A stretch of 64,000 bases of DNA from Labrenzia sp. DG1229 (GCF_000521215.1 NZ_KI928923.1:84272-148271); one strand, 5' to 3'. Counted from the stretch's first letter, positions 10,591-19,591 are shown. Numbers and translations are program-made. The notes: generated from the letters alone by a model not told the origin.

Positions 10591-12333
10591 ATGGCTCGGG
10601 GATTTCGCAAGTCTTTTGACTTTAACAACTTTGACGGATGCGGTTTCTTTTGGAAATGGTTCTACAGGCGCCTGGAACGTGATCTGACCGAAGCGGATGT
10701 CGAGCTGATCGCGCTTGGCGACATCAACGGCGACGGTCAAACCGACTATTCCCTCTCCCTTTCCAGAAACATTGAATACACCTTCAAGGGGTTTTTTGGA
10801 CATTCTTTCAGTTGGTCGCGGGAAATCGAAAAGAACCTGGTCGTGCTCAGCGGCGATGACGGTCCGAAGGTCAGAGACCTGGAGCGGACGACCGGTGTCA
10901 AAGGACCTGTGATTGAAACGCGTGCACTCGGCGATATCAATGGTGACGGCTTCGACGATTTCGCCACGTTTGTAGGCGGTGGCGCATACTACGGTATCGG
11001 GGGACCGGATGCCGGTCCGGTCGGCTACTACGGCAAGCTCGTCGATGATGTCTACATCACGTTCGGCGGATCGCGGCAACCGGCAACGAGCGTTGGCAAC
11101 CTGGACGGAATTGACGGCAAGGTGCTGAACTTGAAGTCGCTCGGCGACATCAACGGTGACGGCATCGATGACATGGCCGCCAGCGTGGGCAGTTACTACG
11201 GCCGCGGGGCGGAAGCAGGCTACTATGGCAAGGCGATCGACGACACCTACGTCATTTTAGGCGGCAAATCCGGACTCGCGCCGATCAGTCTCGGCGCCCT
11301 CGGTTTCGCAAGCAGTGTTCTCGACGTTAACGCGCTTGGCGACATCAACGGCGACGGCTTCGTGGATCTGGCTGCGACAGTCGGAACCTATTACGGCTAC
11401 TACGGCAGGGATCCGGACGAGATTTCCTACTACGGTCAGGTCACGGAAGATGTTTTCGTGCTTTTCGGCAGCGAAGACGGCTACCAGGAGAAACAGAGCC
11501 TGACCGGCCTCGTCGACATTAAGGCAAAGGTCGTTGGTGTCGACGCGATAGGGGACATCAACGGTGACGGGCTGTCGGATTTCGCTGCAGAACTTGGCGG
11601 CTACTATGGATACTACGGCTCTGGCATCAGGGACGTTTTCCTGTTTCTCGGCGGCGACGAAACCCCGGTCAGTCTCGGCAATTTGGCTGGACGTGAGAAA
11701 ACCGCGATTGATGTTTTCGATTTGGGAGATATCAATGGAGACGGTTTGACCGATATCGGCATCGGCACCGCTGGCTACTACGGCGGTTATTATGGAGGCT
11801 ACTACGGCCAGGAAGTGGAAGATGTGCTCGTGCTTTTCGGAAATCCCGATGGCACGCGCGAAGTCGCCAACCTGAATGACTTTGTCGGAAGCAAGGAACC
11901 GCTCCACGGTGCGACCGCACTAGGCGACATCAACGGCGACGGGTTCGAGGATTTCACGGTTGCGTGCGGCGGCTATTACGGCCCTGGGATGCCGGGAGAA
12001 GCGATACTGGTCTTTGGCGGCCCCGACGTTGCCCTGCAAAGTGTGAACTTGAAGGATTTCGGACTGACGGATGATGCCTTTGGCGACATCAAGGCCCTCG
12101 GCGACACCAATGGCGACGGGTTCGCCGACTTCTCGATTGCCGGATACTACGGTTACTATGGATCCGAAGCATTGAAGGGTTCAAGTTACGTTGTCTATGG
12201 CGGCGAGAGCGCTCTGGGCATCGCGGACTTCGCGAAGAATGCCCGTCTCGGCAGCCTTGAGGTTTCCCACAGGGTGGTTCTCGACACCTCGCCACTCGCT
12301 GAGACCTTCAACTTCACCGACGACCTCTTCTGA
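10591..12333 (+). CDS. FG-GAP/dockerin-like repeat protein with eight GD[I/T]NGDG loops and fifteen YYG motifs
   Basis: The 580-residue protein has eight copies of a calcium-loop motif, (L/I)GD(I/T)NGDGxxDx, starting at residues 43, 114, 185, 250, 321, 379, 445 and 504. Each copy ends in a strand such as DVYITFGG or DVFVLFGS, as in FG-GAP/integrin-alpha beta-propeller blades. From the second blade on, every blade carries one to three YYG tripeptides inserted after the calcium loop, fifteen in all, once as three units in a row (residues 396-406). The first blade has FFG instead. There is no Sec signal peptide; the C-terminus ends TFNFTDDLF, an acidic-plus-hydrophobic end seen in some type I secretion substrates. 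A strong ribosome site (AGGGGG) lies 7 bases before the ATG. Function unknown; extracellular or surface location is inferred. Confidence 0.85.
   Translation: MARGFRKSFDFNNFDGCGFFWKWFYRRLERDLTEADVELIALGDINGDGQTDYSLSLSRNIEYTFKGFFGHSFSWSREIEKNLVVLSGDDGPKVRDLERTTGVKGPVIETRALGDINGDGFDDFATFVGGGAYYGIGGPDAGPVGYYGKLVDDVYITFGGSRQPATSVGNLDGIDGKVLNLKSLGDINGDGIDDMAASVGSYYGRGAEAGYYGKAIDDTYVILGGKSGLAPISLGALGFASSVLDVNALGDINGDGFVDLAATVGTYYGYYGRDPDEISYYGQVTEDVFVLFGSEDGYQEKQSLTGLVDIKAKVVGVDAIGDINGDGLSDFAAELGGYYGYYGSGIRDVFLFLGGDETPVSLGNLAGREKTAIDVFDLGDINGDGLTDIGIGTAGYYGGYYGGYYGQEVEDVLVLFGNPDGTREVANLNDFVGSKEPLHGATALGDINGDGFEDFTVACGGYYGPGMPGEAILVFGGPDVALQSVNLKDFGLTDDAFGDIKALGDTNGDGFADFSIAGYYGYYGSEALKGSSYVVYGGESALGIADFAKNARLGSLEVSHRVVLDTSPLAETFNFTDDLF
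10717..12162 (+). repeat. Coding repeats: calcium loop plus YYG blade, eight units
   Basis: The unit is 58-71 codons long and repeats eight times. The DNA of the calcium loop is strongly conserved (GGCGACATCAACGGCGACGG and close variants), and TACTACGG or TATTACGG words cluster after it. Similarity is high at the loop and the YYG words and low elsewhere, so the array is old as a domain array but kept under selection at these two motifs. Confidence 0.85.
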
Positions 12334-12393
12334 GCCACATGTGCTCAAGATCGATGCGTTGATTGGCATCCGGTCCCGATGTTTCGGTGACAC

Positions 12394-12422
12394 CCCGATC
12401 GCAAATTCATTTTTCGATCGGG
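12394..12422. other. Inverted repeat downstream of the YYG-protein gene
   Basis: CCCGATCG and CGATCGGG are perfect 8-base arms separated by 13 bases. The repeat stands 61 bases after the stop codon of the YYG-protein gene. No T-run follows, so it is at best a weak transcript end or an RNA-stabilising hairpin. Confidence 0.4.
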
Positions 12423-12556
12423 CATGTTTCCGATCTGAAAAGCCCGTCGAATTCGAGTTCGCGGGACAAAAACCAATGGATCGCTGTTCGCCGCGAGCGG
12501 CCTCTATCTTCTCCACCACCTGATCACCAATTGCACTCTGCGTCCTGCTCGCCTAC

Positions 12557-14071
12557 ATGAACGCCCTGGAGGCGCTCTTGAATCCATTGAATACACTGAC
12601 GGAAGAAACCCGGCTGACATTGGCCAACCTTGCAGATGCCGCAACGGGTCTGACGGTTCCAAGCCTGCGGCTGGGCGTGACGGGTCTTGCAAGATCCGGC
12701 AAGACTGTCTTCCTGACGGCCCTGGTGCACAATCTGGTTCACGGCGGCCGTCTGCCGCTGTTCAGCGCATCTGCCGGCCGGCGGATGACCTCGGCGCATT
12801 TGCAGCCTCAGCCTGACGACGCGGTGCCGCGCTTTGACTATGAAGCTCACGTGAGCGCCCTGGTGAAGGAACGCATCTGGCCCGATTCCACCCGGCAGGT
12901 GTCGGAACTCCGGTTGACGATCGACTATGAGAGCGCATCCTTTTTCTACCGAAAACTCGGCCCTGGCCGGCTTCATGTCGATCTGATCGACTACCCCGGC
13001 GAATGGCTGCTGGACCTCCCGTTGCTGGGCAAGGACTTCGCGACCTTTTCCGCCGAGGCTCTCGATCGGGCCCGTGCTGAAAACCGGGCGCAGATCGCCG
13101 AGCCATTCCTGAAGGTTCTCGCTGAAACCGATCCTCAGTCTGACGAAAACGAACCGGCAGCGCAGGAGCTTGCGCTCCGCTTCAAGGACTATCTTGCAAC
13201 CTGCCGTGCCGACGCTCACGCACTGTCGATGCTGCCGCCGGGTAGATTTCTGATGCCGGGTGATCTGGATGGCTCCCCGGCCCTGACCTTTGCGCCGCTG
13301 GACATTCCCGTCGATGCCGCCCCGGCACGATCCGGCACGTTGCGCGCAATGATGGAGCGCCGCTACGAGGCCTATAAGACACATGTCGTGCGGCCGTTTT
13401 TCCGCAATCACTTTGCAAGGCTCGACCGCCAGATCGTTCTTGTCGATGTCCTGCACGCCCTGAATGCCGGGCCTCATGCAATTGCGGATCTGGAAATTGC
13501 CCTGAGTGAGGTTCTTGGCGCATTCCGGCCGGGAAAACGCAGCTGGCTGTCCTCGATTCTCAGCCGGCGGATCGACCGCATCCTGTTTGCGGCAACCAAG
13601 GCGGACCATCTGCACAGCACGGATCATGACCGGCTGGAGGCCATCCTGAAGCGGCTTGTGACCAGGGCCGAGGAACGGGCGCGGTTCAAGGGTGCGCAGG
13701 TCGATGTTCTTGCGATGGCCGCTGTTCGCGCGACCCGTGAGGCAATGGTGAAGCACCGGGGCGAAGAACTTCCCGCAATTCTCGGAACACCGCTGCCGGG
13801 CGAGCAGCTGAATGGTGAGAGCTATGACGGCAAAACCGAAATCGCTATGTTTCCCGGGGACTTGCCGCTCAATCCTGAATCATTGTTTCGGCAAGCTGAA
13901 TCGGTTTCTGAAGCAACCGGACCCAAAATCCGCCGGGGGAAGTCCAGCCTCCAGTTCTTGCGTTTCCGCCCTCCTGAACTCGATACCACGGCTGAGGGTC
14001 TTACTCTGTCCCTGCCGCATATACGCCTCGACCGGGCACTTGAATTTCTGATTGGAGACCGATTGGCATGA
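12557..14071 (+). CDS. ycjX: YcjX family P-loop NTPase
   Basis: The 504-residue protein belongs to the YcjX (DUF463) family of GTPase-like proteins. The Walker A motif GLARSGKT is at residues 43-50. The region VDLIDYPGEWLLDLPLLG carries the family's switch-like DxPGEW motif, and a conserved block FAATKADHLHSTDHDRLEAIL resembles the TKAD guanine-specificity motif. In enterobacteria ycjX and ycjF follow the phage-shock pspABCDE operon and respond to envelope stress; no psp genes are visible here. The stop overlaps the start of the YcjF gene by 4 bases, so the pair is coupled. The biochemical role is not established. Confidence 0.9.
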   Translation: MNALEALLNPLNTLTEETRLTLANLADAATGLTVPSLRLGVTGLARSGKTVFLTALVHNLVHGGRLPLFSASAGRRMTSAHLQPQPDDAVPRFDYEAHVSALVKERIWPDSTRQVSELRLTIDYESASFFYRKLGPGRLHVDLIDYPGEWLLDLPLLGKDFATFSAEALDRARAENRAQIAEPFLKVLAETDPQSDENEPAAQELALRFKDYLATCRADAHALSMLPPGRFLMPGDLDGSPALTFAPLDIPVDAAPARSGTLRAMMERRYEAYKTHVVRPFFRNHFARLDRQIVLVDVLHALNAGPHAIADLEIALSEVLGAFRPGKRSWLSSILSRRIDRILFAATKADHLHSTDHDRLEAILKRLVTRAEERARFKGAQVDVLAMAAVRATREAMVKHRGEELPAILGTPLPGEQLNGESYDGKTEIAMFPGDLPLNPESLFRQAESVSEATGPKIRRGKSSLQFLRFRPPELDTTAEGLTLSLPHIRLDRALEFLIGDRLA

Positions 14072-15126
14072 GCGGAAACAAGCCTTCCGAAGGCCGCAAG
14101 CCTGCCGCCTTTCGACTGGACGACACCAAGGTTCATCTGTCTGACGACGACGTCCGGATGCCGGTCGCAGACGAGGCCATCATCACCCAGGCGGTTCTCG
14201 ACGACGACGAGCCCCGGTTGCCGCGCAATGCCAGTACGCCGAAAAGCGGTTTCAGATTCGGCAAATGGCTGATGATCGGGTTGAGTGGACTGGTGTCGCT
14301 TGCCGTAAGCCTCGCCGTCGACAGCCTGATCCGAGACCTTTTTGCGCGTACCGACTGGCTCGGCTGGCTGGGCGTCGCGCTTGCAGCAATCGCGGCCCTA
14401 GGGCTGTTGGGACTGGTGATAAGGGAAGTCGGGGGCCTTATACGACTTGGCCGGATCGACCATCTGAGAGACCGGCTACAAGATGCAGCGGACGAAGACG
14501 ACGCGAGAAAAGCGACAACCGGTCTGAAAGAACTACTGGATCTTTATCGCGATCGTCCGGAAACGGCCCAGGGCCGCAAGGCGCTTGCCGGACATATGAG
14601 AGAGGTCATAGACGGGCGCGATCTGGTCAAACTCGCCGAACGCGACCTTTTGGCGCCACTTGACCAGGAAGCGCGCAAGATCGTCATGAACAGCGCCAAG
14701 CGCGTATCCGTCGTCACCGCGGTCAGTCCCCGCGCCCTGGTCGACCTGCTCGTGGTCCTTTTTGAAAACCTGCGAATTATCCGTCGCCTGTCGACCCTCT
14801 ATGGCGGGCGTCCGGGAACACTTGGGTTTTTGAGGCTTTCCAGACACGTTCTTGCGCATCTTGCAATCACCGGCGGCATGGCTGCCGGTGACAGCCTTGC
14901 ATCGGAATTGCTTGGACACGGCCTGGCGGCACGCTTGTCTGCCCGTCTTGGCGAGGGTGTGATCAACGGTCTTCTCACCGCCCGGATCGGCATTGCGGCA
15001 ATTTCCGTCTGCCGACCCTCCCCCTTCATTGAGAGCAGCGGGCCCAATGTAAAAGAGTTCATGGGAGAGCTGATCGCGTCATCCGAAAAAGCCGAAAAGG
15101 CGGAGAAAAATCCACGCGAGACGTAA
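14068..15126 (+). CDS. ycjF: YcjF family (DUF697/TIGR01620) membrane protein
   Basis: The 352-residue product has an acidic, disordered N-terminal 70 residues (DDTKVHLSDDDVRMP), two membrane helices at about residues 68-85 and 98-117 (LMIGLSGLVSLAVSLAVDSL and WLGVALAAIAALGLLGLVI), and a C-terminal DUF697-like domain with TAVSPRALVDLLVVLFENLRIIRRLSTLYGGRPG. The ATG overlaps the ycjX stop (ATGA) and has GGAGA 9 bases upstream. YcjF is an inner-membrane partner of YcjX, so the two probably form one membrane-associated complex. Confidence 0.9.
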   Translation: MSGNKPSEGRKPAAFRLDDTKVHLSDDDVRMPVADEAIITQAVLDDDEPRLPRNASTPKSGFRFGKWLMIGLSGLVSLAVSLAVDSLIRDLFARTDWLGWLGVALAAIAALGLLGLVIREVGGLIRLGRIDHLRDRLQDAADEDDARKATTGLKELLDLYRDRPETAQGRKALAGHMREVIDGRDLVKLAERDLLAPLDQEARKIVMNSAKRVSVVTAVSPRALVDLLVVLFENLRIIRRLSTLYGGRPGTLGFLRLSRHVLAHLAITGGMAAGDSLASELLGHGLAARLSARLGEGVINGLLTARIGIAAISVCRPSPFIESSGPNVKEFMGELIASSEKAEKAEKNPRET

Positions 15127-15206
15127 AGGAGCCAGGCAATCCGTCTCGCGGGGCCAAAGCTATTTCATGTCTCGACAGTCCCCCGCCCTGCCGCTAGTTT
15201 CGGCCC

Positions 15207-16382
15207 ATGTTCATTAGCTTCTTCACCGAATTGAAATCCGCCGGCATTCCGGTTTCCCTCCGGGAGTATCTGACGCTTATGGAAGCGCTGGAAAAGGATC
15301 TGGCAGAAAGAAGCGTCGAAGATTTCTACTATCTCGCACGGCTGTCGCTGGTGAAGGACGAGAGCAATCTTGACAAATTCGATCGGGTCTTCGGTCATGT
15401 GTTCAAGGGCCTGGATCTCATGAGCGACGTCCCGGCGACCGACATACCGGAAGAATGGCTGCGCAAACTCGCCGAAAAGCATCTGAGCGATGAGGAAAAG
15501 GCGCAGATCGAAGCTCTCGGCGGCTTTGAAAAACTCATGGAGACGCTCCGCGAACGGCTGAAGGAACAGGAAAAGCGACATCAGGGCGGCAACAAGTGGA
15601 TCGGTACGGCCGGAACCTCTCCCTTCGGTGCCTATGGCTACAATCCGGAAGGCGTTCGCATCGGCCAGAAGGAAAGCCGGCATCGCCGTGCGGTAAAGGT
15701 CTGGGACAAGCGCGACTTCAAGGACCTCGACGACACACAGCTGCTTGGCACCCGCAACATCCAGGTTGCACTGAAGCGGTTGCGGAATTTTGCGCGCACC
15801 GGGGCCGCAGAGGAACTCGACCTCGACAATACGATCCGTGCGACCGCGCACAGGGGCCTTCTCGACATCAAGATGCGCCCGGAGCGGCACAATGCCGTCA
15901 AGGTACTGCTTTTCTTCGACATTGGCGGGTCCATGGATGATCATATCCGCGTTTGCGAGGAGCTGTTTTCGGCAGCCAGATCTGAATTCAAGGTGATGGA
16001 GCATTTCTACTTTCACAACTGCCTCTACGAATATGTCTGGAAGGAAAATCGCAGGCGTCACACCGAACGCATCGATACGATGGACGTGCTGCACAAGTAC
16101 CCGGCCGACTACAAGATCATATTTGTCGGAGATGCCTCGATGAGCCCCTACGAGATTGCCTATGCCGGTGGCTCGGTAGAGCACTGGAACGAGGAAGCGG
16201 GCGCGGACTGGATGCAGCGTGTCACCAATCTCTACAAGAGTGCGGTATGGCTCAATCCGGTCCGCCAGGAGCATTGGAATTACACGCACTCAATCCAGAT
16301 GCTGAACGAGCTGATGGAAGGCCGCATGTTCCCCATGACAGTGGAGGGCCTGTCCGATGCCATGAAGGAACTGGCGCGCTAG
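15207..16382 (+). CDS. CoxE-like VWA domain-containing protein
   Basis: The 391-residue protein begins MFISFFTELKSAGIPVSLREYLTLMEAL, the characteristic N-terminus of the CoxE-like VWA family. It carries a metal-ion-dependent adhesion motif D-x-G-x-S within VLLFFDIGGSMDDHI. Such proteins normally act with a MoxR-type AAA ATPase as a chaperone pair that inserts or activates metal cofactors. No moxR gene is adjacent: ycjF lies upstream and a methyltransferase pseudogene downstream. A candidate client (the CoxL-like subunit near 58-60 kb) is far away. The ATG at 15207 has no strong ribosome site but matches the family start. Confidence 0.85.
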   Translation: MFISFFTELKSAGIPVSLREYLTLMEALEKDLAERSVEDFYYLARLSLVKDESNLDKFDRVFGHVFKGLDLMSDVPATDIPEEWLRKLAEKHLSDEEKAQIEALGGFEKLMETLRERLKEQEKRHQGGNKWIGTAGTSPFGAYGYNPEGVRIGQKESRHRRAVKVWDKRDFKDLDDTQLLGTRNIQVALKRLRNFARTGAAEELDLDNTIRATAHRGLLDIKMRPERHNAVKVLLFFDIGGSMDDHIRVCEELFSAARSEFKVMEHFYFHNCLYEYVWKENRRRHTERIDTMDVLHKYPADYKIIFVGDASMSPYEIAYAGGSVEHWNEEAGADWMQRVTNLYKSAVWLNPVRQEHWNYTHSIQMLNELMEGRMFPMTVEGLSDAMKELAR

Positions 16383-16391
16383 ACCCCATTA

Positions 16392-17550
16392 ATGGAATAC
16401 GGAACCGCAATGACCGGGAAAGCCACTCAAGATCCTTCCTCCAATGGCCGCGTGGCACAAACCGACGACCACGCGACGACCACAGGCATGACCGGACACG
16501 GGTTCTATGACGAAAACTCGCAGACGCAATGGAACGCCATTGCAGCGGTCCTGCCCACGCTGGACAAGGCTGTCGCGGCACTTCGGTTGCCGGACAACGG
16601 CGTCATAACGCTTGCGGATTATGGTTGCTCGGAAGGACGCAATTCCATTGCGGCGATGGAACGCGCACTCAAGACCCTGCTGGCGCGCACGCCGCTGCCG
16701 GTGCAGACGGTGCACTCGGATCTTCCGACCAACGACTTTTCTACCCTGTTCCTGAACCTGCGACAGAACGGCCAGTCCGTTTTCGGTCACCGACCGGATT
16801 TTTTCCTCGGCAGTCGGCGGCTCCATGTACGATCAGCTTCGTCCTGCCTGCAGTGTTCATCTCGCGACAACGTTCAACGCCATCGGCTTCCTTTCGAGGC
16901 GCCCCGTCGACGAAATGCCAGGTTACATTTTCCCCAACGGTCCAAGCACCGAGCGGAACAACGGGTATGTTTCACCGGAAGACAGACATGCATTCGCGGA
17001 CCAGGCCAAACAGGACGTGGAGGCCTTTCTGATAGCGCGAGCCAGGGAACTGGTTCCCGGTGGAAAACTGCTGGTGCAGGTCTTCGGAGCGACCGATAAG
17101 GCATGCACGAGTGACGGCATCTACGATCTCCTCAACGACGCGGTCCTTGCTTTTGTGGAAACCGGAGAGATTTTGAAAGAAACCTATGACCGGTATTATC
17201 AACCGGTTTACATGCGTCATCTGGATGAGTTGACGGAACCCGCGCGTGATCCGCGATTTGAATCGTCGGGTCTTTTCACGATTGATGATGCCCGCGACTA
17301 CGAAATCGCGGTCCCGTTTGTGGAGCGATACAAGGAAGATGGTGATATCGAACGTTTTGCCAGGGATTACGTCAATTTTTTCCGCGCATTTACCGAAGCG
17401 GTCCTGCTGCATGCGCTGCCCTCCGGGCCGGGTAGCCGGGATCTGGTGGACCGGATTTACAAACGCGCGGTAGAAATCCTCAAGGCGGATCCCGATCGAT
17501 ATCCATTCCGGTATGTGGCCGTACAGATGGTTCTCACACGGCGCGGCTGA
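16392..17550 (+). pseudogene. SAM-dependent carboxyl-methyltransferase-like gene with a frameshift
   Basis: Two consecutive frames form one protein of about 385 residues. The first part holds the SAM-binding LADYGCSEGRNSIAAMERAL; the second holds SMYDQLRPACSVHLATTFNAIGFL, then PGYIFPNGPS and FVNFFRAFTEAVLL-type helices, as in the SABATH-like methyltransferase family (PF03492-related). The break lies at a run of six T at 16799-16804: removing one T joins the frames as PDFSSAVGGSMYD, which restores the expected strand. The protein as written would stop at 17099. It may be a sequencing error, a recent mutation or slippage. The start at 16392 is uncertain (16410 is an alternative). No operon partner; the methyl acceptor is unknown. 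Confidence 0.8.
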
Positions 17551-17568
17551 CGGAAACCGGTCAGAAAG

Positions 17569-19533
17569 TCAGGCTGCATCGTCGACTTTTTCGCTACCAT
17601 CTTCCTCGGCGTCGTCCAGCATTTCGACAAGATCCGTCAGGTCCTCCCGGGCTTCACTGGATGCAACAGTCACCCTGTTGCGTCCGCCGTCTTTCGACTG
17701 ATAGAGCGCGTCGTCTGCGGATTTCATAAGATCCGGCGGCAGGCGGCCGTGTGTCGGATAACCGGCCACACCACAGGAAATGGTAATCGTGGGCAGGTTC
17801 TTTTCACCGTAACGAACCGTGACATTCTCGATTGCCTTGCGCAGCGTTTCGGCAACCTCTGCCGCCATCCCCGTGGAACTGGACGGAAGCAGCACCATGA
17901 ACTCCTCGCCGCCCAGGCGACAGGGAACCTGATCGCCCTGACACGTCTGCTCAAGCACATCCCCGACTTCCCGCAAGACCATGTCGCCAGCGTCATGACC
18001 GTGATTGTCATTGAATTTCTTGAAGTGGTCGACGTCGATGGATACCAGCGAAACGGGCTGGCCATTGTGACGCGACCTTTCAAGATTGCTCCTCAGAAGG
18101 TCTATGAAATGACGGCGGTTATAAAGGCCAGTAAGCGGATCCCTGACGGACTGGTTGTGCAATTCATCCCGCATCCGGGTGTTGGCGATCGCAAGGCTCA
18201 CCTGTTCGGCCGCCATTTGCGCAAGTTTCCGGTTTTTTAGGAAGACCTCATTTGTCGTGTTCGATGCCGGCGTCAGATGCATGAGACCCACGGTTTCGCC
18301 ATGTGCAAGGATCGGAAGACAAAGATACACGCTTCCCTCTTCTTCGCGCGTGACGTGATCACAGGCAAAACTGACTTCGCCTTCGCCATAGACATACGTG
18401 CGGCCACGGCGCAATCCCCAACAGGAGTTCGGCCGTATGTGGCTTTCAATATGGCCTCCGTTCCATGCACATGCGCCGTCCAGAACATCTCTTGAGTTTG
18501 AATAGACATAGACAGCGCCACTGCACTCCGGCAGCAACTTGGTCATGAACTGGCTGACCATTCCGAACAACTCATCAAGGGAACTGCTGGACTGGAGCCA
18601 TTCGTTCAGCTCAGAAAGCAGTCGGATTTCCCGCGTGAGCGCAGCTTGTCGATCCTGTTCAAGCCGTTCCTGTTCCTGCACATGCATCAGGTGTTTTTTG
18701 AAATTCTTGAAGGCACGTCCGATATCGCCGATCTCGTCGTTGCGGTCTGTTGACAGGTCCGCCTCGAAATCGTTTCTGGATAATCGGTAGAGACCGTTGC
18801 AGACATCGGTCAGCGGAAGCGCAATCGCCCGCCGGCCAAGCCAGACAGCCAGAAAAACGGAGAAAACAGCTGAACCGAGCGAAATCAGGATCGTGAACCT
18901 GATCGCGTCCTGCTCATGCCGCGAAGCCATTTTGGCAGCTGTTTCGGCCAACGTCTGCACTCTGAAGAGAAGCTGTTCCAGTTCCCTGTTCAGCGCAGAG
19001 TGGTTTTCGTTGACTTCCGATAGTTGTTGAGCGGCCTTGTAGGGATTTCCGAGTTTTATCTGCGCCAGAGCCTGGGTTGTGACTTTTGCGAAGTCGTGAT
19101 CTTCCAGAGCGATTTTCTGCAGTATCTGCAAAATATTTTGGAATTCAACGATTTCAGCCTGGGTGTTGGCAAGCTGAATTCCCTGACGGGCCACTTCCTC
19201 GGCTTCAGCAAACTCACCGGTGATCATGCCGGTCAGCAAAAGCAGTCGCGTTTCGCTTTCGGTGTCGAATTCCGGCGACTCCGATGCTTTGAAGAAGCCC
19301 TGCCGCAATAGGCGCTCTATTAAAAGGGATTGTTCCAACCTGTGTGCCGTGACGTGTCCGATCGCCTCCGTCAACGGCACTTCGGCCTCGGCAATGAATT
19401 CAATTTCCTGCCCGATTTTCCGGATCTGGTAGATGCCGACGCCGGACGCGGCAACGACAAACGAGATACACACGGCAACAATTGTCAGAAGTTTGCCTGT
19501 GATCGTGTAACGAACGGCGGAATTCTTGGACAT
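17569..19533 (-). CDS. Membrane-bound diguanylate cyclase (HAMP-GAF-GGDEF)
   Basis: The 654-residue protein has a transmembrane helix at about 14-35, a helical periplasmic sensor (36-210), a second helix (212-233), a HAMP linker (234-285), a GAF domain (about 317-455) and a C-terminal GGDEF domain (about 460-625) with the active-site motif GGEEF at 541-545. It should make cyclic di-GMP from GTP. No RxxD inhibitory site stands at the usual place before GGEEF (the sequence there is CQGDQVPCR), so product inhibition may be absent. The C-terminus is a short acidic tail. A CtrA-like half-site pair lies about 45 bases upstream. The sensed signal is unknown. Confidence 0.92.
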   Translation of the reverse strand: MSKNSAVRYTITGKLLTIVAVCISFVVAASGVGIYQIRKIGQEIEFIAEAEVPLTEAIGHVTAHRLEQSLLIERLLRQGFFKASESPEFDTESETRLLLLTGMITGEFAEAEEVARQGIQLANTQAEIVEFQNILQILQKIALEDHDFAKVTTQALAQIKLGNPYKAAQQLSEVNENHSALNRELEQLLFRVQTLAETAAKMASRHEQDAIRFTILISLGSAVFSVFLAVWLGRRAIALPLTDVCNGLYRLSRNDFEADLSTDRNDEIGDIGRAFKNFKKHLMHVQEQERLEQDRQAALTREIRLLSELNEWLQSSSSLDELFGMVSQFMTKLLPECSGAVYVYSNSRDVLDGACAWNGGHIESHIRPNSCWGLRRGRTYVYGEGEVSFACDHVTREEEGSVYLCLPILAHGETVGLMHLTPASNTTNEVFLKNRKLAQMAAEQVSLAIANTRMRDELHNQSVRDPLTGLYNRRHFIDLLRSNLERSRHNGQPVSLVSIDVDHFKKFNDNHGHDAGDMVLREVGDVLEQTCQGDQVPCRLGGEEFMVLLPSSSTGMAAEVAETLRKAIENVTVRYGEKNLPTITISCGVAGYPTHGRLPPDLMKSADDALYQSKDGGRNRVTVASSEAREDLTDLVEMLDDAEEDGSEKVDDAA

Positions 19534-19576
19534 GGGTTACTCCACACAACTTGTCGGAGAGAATCCCGGAAATACG

Positions 19577-19591
19577 TTAAGATAACATTAG
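19577..19591. promoter_or_regulatory. Candidate CtrA box upstream of the diguanylate cyclase gene
   Basis: TTAA-N7-TTAG matches seven of the eight bases of the alphaproteobacterial CtrA consensus TTAA-N7-TTAA. It lies 44-58 bases before the start codon, in the promoter zone. CtrA commonly controls motility and c-di-GMP genes in these bacteria. A match of this length can arise by chance. Confidence 0.35.

Noticed and set aside
12394..12422. Strong terminator after the YYG-protein gene
   Set aside because: Arms are good but the loop is 13 bases and no T-run follows, so it was kept only as a weak hairpin.
12524..13756. A 410-residue frame antisense to ycjX
   Set aside because: Shadow of a strongly supported P-loop NTPase gene, with no family features of its own.
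12557..15126. Phage-shock (psp) stress operon
   Set aside because: Only ycjX and ycjF are present; no pspA, pspB, pspC or pspF is visible on either side.
15165..16289. A 374-residue frame antisense to the VWA gene
   Set aside because: No domain, no ribosome site; complement of a supported coding region.
16799..16804. Programmed slippage at T6 as the main explanation for the split methyltransferase
   Set aside because: Known slippage sites usually have longer runs, and a second homopolymer shift in the window makes an error or mutation more likely. It remains a testable option only.
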